Source: Bradyrhizobium oligotrophicum S58 (lineage in GTDB: Bacteria > Pseudomonadota > Alphaproteobacteria > Rhizobiales > Xanthobacteraceae). Taken from it: a DNA stretch of 64,000 bases. Below the pieces are notes generated by a model. It searched no databases and was not told the origin of the DNA. It saw nothing but the letters and a program-made list of their open reading frames with translations. The translations under genes and the position numbers were made by a program. Position 1 is the stretch's first letter, and each line of letters starts with the position of its first letter. The stretch covers positions 3,381,001 to 3,445,000 of the forward strand of contig NC_020453.1 in the NCBI RefSeq assembly GCF_000344805.1, given 5' to 3'. This document shows positions 63,847 through 64,000 of this stretch, piece by piece.

Positions 63847-64000
63847 ATGAGCCGCCGCATCAAGCGAACCCAGACCAGATCCGACCGCCCGACCGAACGC
63901 CGCAAGGGCGATCGGCCGAAAGCCGAGGCTGTCCGCAGCACAGGCGCGCCGGCCAAGCGTGAGACTGCGAAGCGTGATCCAGCGACGCGCCCTGATGGCG
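63847..64000 (+). CDS. Start of a very basic protein (continues past the window)
   Basis: An ATG at 63847 opens a frame that stays open to the end (51 codons visible). It begins MSRRIKRTQTRSDRPTERRK and stays rich in Arg, Lys and Pro. Such disordered basic N-termini are common on rRNA pseudouridine synthases and RNA-modifying proteins of Bradyrhizobium, but that naming is only a guess. No domain is visible yet. Confidence 0.4.
   Translation, partial: MSRRIKRTQTRSDRPTERRKGDRPKAEAVRSTGAPAKRETAKRDPATRPDG

Overview
This window looks like a piece of a chromosome from Bradyrhizobium or a very close relative. It has about 65% GC and dense head-to-tail operons. The gene content is typical of the Rhizobiales: an acpXL cluster for very-long-chain lipid A acylation, adjacent psd and pssA, tandem kup genes and TonB/ExbBD with a PiuC-type hydroxylase. 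The non-coding repeats are of kinds I associate with this group (a 'CGTCATTGCGAG' palindrome and a 'GAGCATGATCCGG' palindrome). No phage, transposase gene, CRISPR array or integrative element is visible. Almost everything is ordinary chromosomal housekeeping or envelope biology, with a few eroded or repeat-rich intergenic stretches.

Layout. 1-3.4 kb: end of cysS, a 37-residue membrane miniprotein, a GNAT acetyltransferase and cimA, joined by ATGA overlaps. 3.5-9.3 kb: VOC protein, LOG hydrolase, an ATM1-type ABC exporter, psd-pssA (phosphatidylethanolamine synthesis) and a RraA-like protein. 9.5-13.9 kb: a membrane hybrid histidine kinase overlapping an Hpt protein, then motA-motB. 14.2-18.2 kb: two tandem kup potassium transporters. 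18.2-21.4 kb: rhodanese, aminotransferase, an orphan polyamine-type binding protein and a VOC protein. 21.6-25.8 kb (minus): acpXL-fabZ-fabF2-fabF1-lpxXL, which should build and attach the very-long-chain acyl group of lipid A. The adh2XL gene expected from the rhizobial pattern is not between fabF1 and lpxXL. 26-33.4 kb: small unknowns, ParB-like protein, AhpD-like protein, a MarR-controlled FUSC/DUF1656/HlyD efflux operon and a HerA-type ATPase.

33.8-42 kb: Hsp20 with a hairpin over its ribosome-binding site and a clear terminator, an extradiol dioxygenase, Nudix, SH3-like protein, a 51-residue protein, sulfotransferase, tRNA-Gln(CUG), and a TetR regulator divergent from a large arylsulfatase with a perfect 16-bp palindrome between them. 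42-47 kb: RND efflux pump with adaptor, divergent from a MarR regulator. 47.4-53.3 kb: an iron-uptake operon (outer-membrane siderophore receptor, piuC, exbB, exbD, tonB) with Irr-box-like sites upstream. 53.3-56.5 kb: unknown membrane protein, M50 protease, GFA enzyme, and a scar where the 5' halves of a divergent chrA and hemerythrin gene appear to have been deleted together. An unknown 148-residue protein and a mosaic of intergenic repeats follow. 56.5-64 kb: oxidoreductase divergent from HxlR, DegP-type protease overlapping rarA, GMC oxidoreductase, exported alpha/beta hydrolase, and the first codons of a basic protein.

Four divergent or autoregulated regulator loci (MarR at 31.5 kb, TetR at 39.6 kb, MarR at 46.4 kb, HxlR at 57.5 kb) each carry a dyad-symmetric site next to the regulator start. 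These are the best-supported regulatory predictions here. All names rest on reading motifs by eye; no database search was run.
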